DNA of 8,077 nucleotides from JBLIOB01 sp047639575. GTDB lineage: Bacteria; Bacteroidota; Bacteroidia; Flavobacteriales_D; Parvicellaceae. The translations under genes were made by a program, and so were the position numbers. Where the stretch lies: positions 1 through 8,077 of the forward strand of contig JBLIOB010000192.1 of NCBI GenBank assembly GCA_047639575.1. Reading direction: 5' to 3'. The first letter of the stretch is position 1; every line of letters starts with the position of its first letter. The notes under the pieces are model-generated. The model searched no databases, had not been told where the DNA came from, and was given only the letters and a program-made list of their open reading frames with translations. Shown piece by piece: positions 5,374 to 8,077 of the stretch.

Positions 5374-8077
5374 TTAAAATTTTAAGTTTACTCCTAATAA
5401 ATAGGTTCTTGGAGAAGGATAAAAACCATTGTCAAACCCAGCGCCAATAGGATCACTTGTAGCCGTAGTTGGATCGTATCCTCTATATTTTGTAAGTGTA
5501 AACACATTACCTACGGAAGCATATATCCTTAATTTATCCAATCCTACATCTGTAATTATTTTATCAGAAAAGGAATATCCTACTTGCATGTTTTGTGCTC
5601 TAATAAACGACCCGTCTTCTACAAAATAATCTGAAAAAGTTCCATTACCAGTCGCTCCAGTTGTAACTCTTGGATCTACATTGCTAGTACCAGCACCTGT
5701 CCATCGATCCAATGCATAACCTGTCCGATTGGTTAGCGGTAAATTTCTTTCATAGTTTCGAACGATCTCATTTCCAATAGAACTAAACACATACATTTGA
5801 AAATCAAGATTTTTATAATCAAACGATAAATTGATACCCATTGTAATATCAGGAATTGGATTCCCTATATCAGTTTTATCCTCAAGATCAATTTGTCCAT
5901 CTCCATTGGTATCAACAAATCTTATATCTCCCGGCTGTGCGTTCGCGCCTAATGCCAATTGAGTAGGATGTGCATCAACTTCAGCTTGCGTTTGAAAAAT
6001 TCCGTCTGTTTGTAATCCGAAGAAATATCCAATCGGCTTACCCACTTCCATTCTTGCAACATCTATCTGACCTATTCCGAAGACACCTCCTGAAATAAAA
6101 CCAAGACCATTATCTACTTTTAGAACCTCATTTTCTAGTGTCGTAAAGTTATAACTGATTCCAAATGACATCTCATCTGACAGTTTATCGTTATATCCTA
6201 TTTGAAATTCAAAACCTTTATTTGAAACATCCCCTGCATTTACTATCGGTGCCAAAGAACCTGGTGCAGTATTTCCGAGTATATAAGAAACCTCAGGGAC
6301 TAGCAATAAATCATTTGTTCTTTTGTCGAAGTAATCCAGAGTAACATTTAATTTGCTGGATAAAAATCTCGCATCAATCCCAATGTCATATGTTTCTTGT
6401 TGTTCCCATCTAATTTCAGGATTAGCAATTGCACCTTGTGCCACTCCAGTGGCTAGTTGACCATTGAAAACATATTCCCCTTCCCCTGTTAAAAGTGAAA
6501 CGTATCTATAATCTGGTATCGCATCACTCCCTAAAATTCCATAGGAACCTCTTAATTTCAAAAAGTTAATGAAAGAACTATCTTCTAAGAATTCTTCGTC
6601 TGACATAATCCAACCAACTGAGCCCGTTGGGAAAATACCAAATCTATTTTCAGGACCGAACTTTGTCGAACCATCCCGACGTATTACTGCAGAAAATAAG
6701 TACTTGCCTTTATAATCGTACTGAAGCCTTCCGAAATAAGATAAAAGGCGTGAATCGAAAGTAGCATTCCCATTTGGAAAGAAATTCTGGACATCTGATG
6801 TGTTATCAAGACTGGCATTTCCCAAAGTTGCTCCCCCTAGGTCAAATCCTATAGATCCTGAAAATTCACCTTCTGTCCTAAATACAGAAGTACCTATTGT
6901 TAGATTTAGATGATGTTTATCGGCCCAAGTATTATCATAATTAATAAAGGCATCAAAAGTGTAATCATTGAACGTATTTAAAGTTTCAATAAACTCACTT
7001 CTATCCTTATTAAATACTTTACCCGCTCCATAGAATGCAATAGGGTTCAGTGTTCTGCCTTCAACTTCGGAATAATTAAATTGAATATTAGCCTCCGCCG
7101 TAAAGTTTTTAATAAACTCATAATTAAGTCCAAAAAACCCACTTATTTTATTCGTCTTACCTATATTATTCGCATCCGAAATCTGAGCTACTGGGTTAAT
7201 AACTTCTGCTCCTGTACCCTCAGATAAGCTGAAATCACCATTATCATCCCTCACTGTAAAAGTAGGAGCATTATTTAATGCATTAAATAAAACGGATCCT
7301 AAGGAATTTTGAACCAATCCCTTATTGCTGGTGCCTGCATAGGTAAGTCCAGACTTCAGCTTTATTTTCTTCAAGATCTCAGTATTAAAACTTACACGTG
7401 AATTATATCTTGTAAAATTTGATTTATTTCCACCCACGATACCATCTTGGGTCAATAATGAGGCACTAAAAGAGTAGGTAGAATTTTCGGTACCACCTCG
7501 CATCATAAAATCATTACTAAGCTTTAATGCATTAGTAAATACTTCATCTTGCCAGGCTGTTCCTTCTCTTAAAGAACCGACATTAGCAAATGGTAAAGCT
7601 TCTCCATTATTTGAAAATGATTCATTTACTAGAAGTCCGTATTCGGTAGCGTTGAGTGTATTTAGTTTTCTCGTGGTCTCTTGAAACCCACCAGACATAT
7701 TATAATCAAACTTTAACTCAGAATTTTTTCGTCCTGTTTTTGTGGTAATAAGTATAACTCCATTGGCAGCCCGAACTCCATAAATACCTGCTGTAGCATC
7801 CTTTAAAACTGAAATACTTTCAATATCGGAAGGATTTATTACACTTAAATCCTCGACAACATTTCCATCTACCAGTATTAAGGGTTGATTGTTACCATTG
7901 GTTGCAATTCCACGAATTCTAATGTTTGATGCACTACCAGGTGCTCCTGACGTTGCAGTTATATTAACCCCAGCTACTTGCCCTTGCAGTGCCTCCTCAA
8001 TTCTAGTTGGTGCAAGTTCTTCAATTGTTTCACTTGTAACCACTGAGACGGCTCCGGTAATTTCCTTCTTTCTTTGA
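5374..8077 (-). CDS. SusC/RagA-family TonB-dependent outer-membrane transporter, 5' partial
   Basis: This is the C-terminal 900 residues of a SusC-like importer that moves glycan oligosaccharides across the outer membrane using TonB energy. The frame stays open to the right edge: upstream of the GTG at 8043 it continues as QRKKEITGAVS, so that GTG is an internal valine, not a start. The missing part should be the signal peptide, the carboxypeptidase-regulatory-like domain and the TonB box. The plug domain is present at about 5-116, with ALQGQVAGVNIT, NIRIRGIATNG, PLILVDGNVV and IESISVLKDATAGIYGVRAA. The 22-strand barrel follows, with the conserved YDYKGKYLFSAVIRRDGSTK region and the usual WGIFP-like segment as FGIFPTGSVGW. 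An EF-hand-like loop (DTNGDGQIDLED) lies at 722-733. The chain ends in an aromatic outer-membrane beta-signal, GVNLKF. The stop is 4 nt before susD, giving the standard paired arrangement. The operon promoter must lie outside the window. Confidence 0.96.
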   Translation of the reverse strand, partial: QRKKEITGAVSVVTSETIEELAPTRIEEALQGQVAGVNITATSGAPGSASNIRIRGIATNGNNQPLILVDGNVVEDLSVINPSDIESISVLKDATAGIYGVRAANGVILITTKTGRKNSELKFDYNMSGGFQETTRKLNTLNATEYGLLVNESFSNNGEALPFANVGSLREGTAWQDEVFTNALKLSNDFMMRGGTENSTYSFSASLLTQDGIVGGNKSNFTRYNSRVSFNTEILKKIKLKSGLTYAGTSNKGLVQNSLGSVLFNALNNAPTFTVRDDNGDFSLSEGTGAEVINPVAQISDANNIGKTNKISGFFGLNYEFIKNFTAEANIQFNYSEVEGRTLNPIAFYGAGKVFNKDRSEFIETLNTFNDYTFDAFINYDNTWADKHHLNLTIGTSVFRTEGEFSGSIGFDLGGATLGNASLDNTSDVQNFFPNGNATFDSRLLSYFGRLQYDYKGKYLFSAVIRRDGSTKFGPENRFGIFPTGSVGWIMSDEEFLEDSSFINFLKLRGSYGILGSDAIPDYRYVSLLTGEGEYVFNGQLATGVAQGAIANPEIRWEQQETYDIGIDARFLSSKLNVTLDYFDKRTNDLLLVPEVSYILGNTAPGSLAPIVNAGDVSNKGFEFQIGYNDKLSDEMSFGISYNFTTLENEVLKVDNGLGFISGGVFGIGQIDVARMEVGKPIGYFFGLQTDGIFQTQAEVDAHPTQLALGANAQPGDIRFVDTNGDGQIDLEDKTDIGNPIPDITMGINLSFDYKNLDFQMYVFSSIGNEIVRNYERNLPLTNRTGYALDRWTGAGTSNVDPRVTTGATGNGTFSDYFVEDGSFIRAQNMQVGYSFSDKIITDVGLDKLRIYASVGNVFTLTKYRGYDPTTATSDPIGAGFDNGFYPSPRTYLLGVNLKF

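Larger units (their letters stand above)
1..8077 (-). other. Polysaccharide utilization locus (inferred laminarin/beta-glucan type), single operon
   Basis: Five genes run in one direction in the order transporter, SusD, SGBP-like protein, GH16 and GH3-like protein, with junctions of 4, 14, 8 and 3 nt. No promoter-sized gap or convincing terminator hairpin separates them, so a single transcript is likely. The order and enzyme content match known flavobacterial laminarin PULs. The GH16 active-site type and the downstream GH3 motif are the basis for the substrate call; no regulator (HTCS, SusR or ECF sigma/anti-sigma) is in view to support it. Both ends of the locus are cut by the window. Confidence 0.8.

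Noticed and set aside
5374..5385. Perfect 12-nt palindrome TTAAAATTTTAA across the susC stop codon
   Set aside because: It is all A/T, and any hairpin would have about four weak pairs and a minimal loop. In such AT-rich DNA it can arise by chance, so I do not call it a terminator or processing site.
5429..5629. Plus-strand open frame of 66 codons opposite the SusC C-terminus
   Set aside because: It is antisense to the conserved final barrel strands and has no independent support.
8041..8043. GTG at 8043 as the start of the SusC gene
   Set aside because: The frame continues upstream to the window edge as QRKKEITGAVS, a standard SusC plug-domain entry. The protein would otherwise lack its signal peptide, so the gene is cut by the window and not short.
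7889..8077. Plus-strand open frame of 62 codons at the right edge
   Set aside because: It is antisense to the SusC plug domain, whose conserved motifs fix the true coding strand.

Overview
The window looks like part of a polysaccharide utilization locus (PUL) from a member of the Bacteroidota, most likely a marine or aquatic Flavobacteriia. The evidence is an adjacent SusC/SusD pair, four lipoprotein signal peptides, AT-rich DNA, very short gene spacers and A-rich translation leaders without a clear Shine-Dalgarno sequence. All genes lie on the minus strand, so the operon reads from the right edge to the left edge.

In transcription order: 8077-5374 is a SusC/RagA-type TonB-dependent outer-membrane transporter whose N-terminus lies outside the window. 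5369-3900 is its SusD-like surface lipoprotein. 3885-1858 is a multidomain surface lipoprotein in the SusE/F (SGBP-B) position, with two PKD-like domains followed by three tandem carbohydrate-binding-like modules. 1849-173 is a lipoprotein GH16 endo-beta-glucanase with a PKD-like domain, an unassigned middle domain and a C-terminal catalytic domain. 169-1 is the N-terminus of another lipoprotein, probably a GH3 beta-glucosidase. The four junctions are 4, 14, 8 and 3 nt long, so one polycistronic transcript is the simplest reading. No stretch over 300 bases is without a gene, and there are no RNA genes, CRISPR arrays or insertion sequences.

The GH16 catalytic motif (GEIDIVE) is the laminarinase type, and a GH3 after it suits final hydrolysis of beta-1,3/1,6-linked oligosaccharides. 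The inferred substrate is therefore laminarin or a related beta-glucan. In the proposed scheme, the multimodular lipoprotein and SusD capture the glucan at the surface, GH16 cuts it into oligosaccharides, SusC/SusD import them, and GH3 releases glucose. This is a recognisable system rather than a wholly new one. The parts least explained by known families are the three tandem modules of the SGBP-like protein and the middle domain of the GH16 protein.
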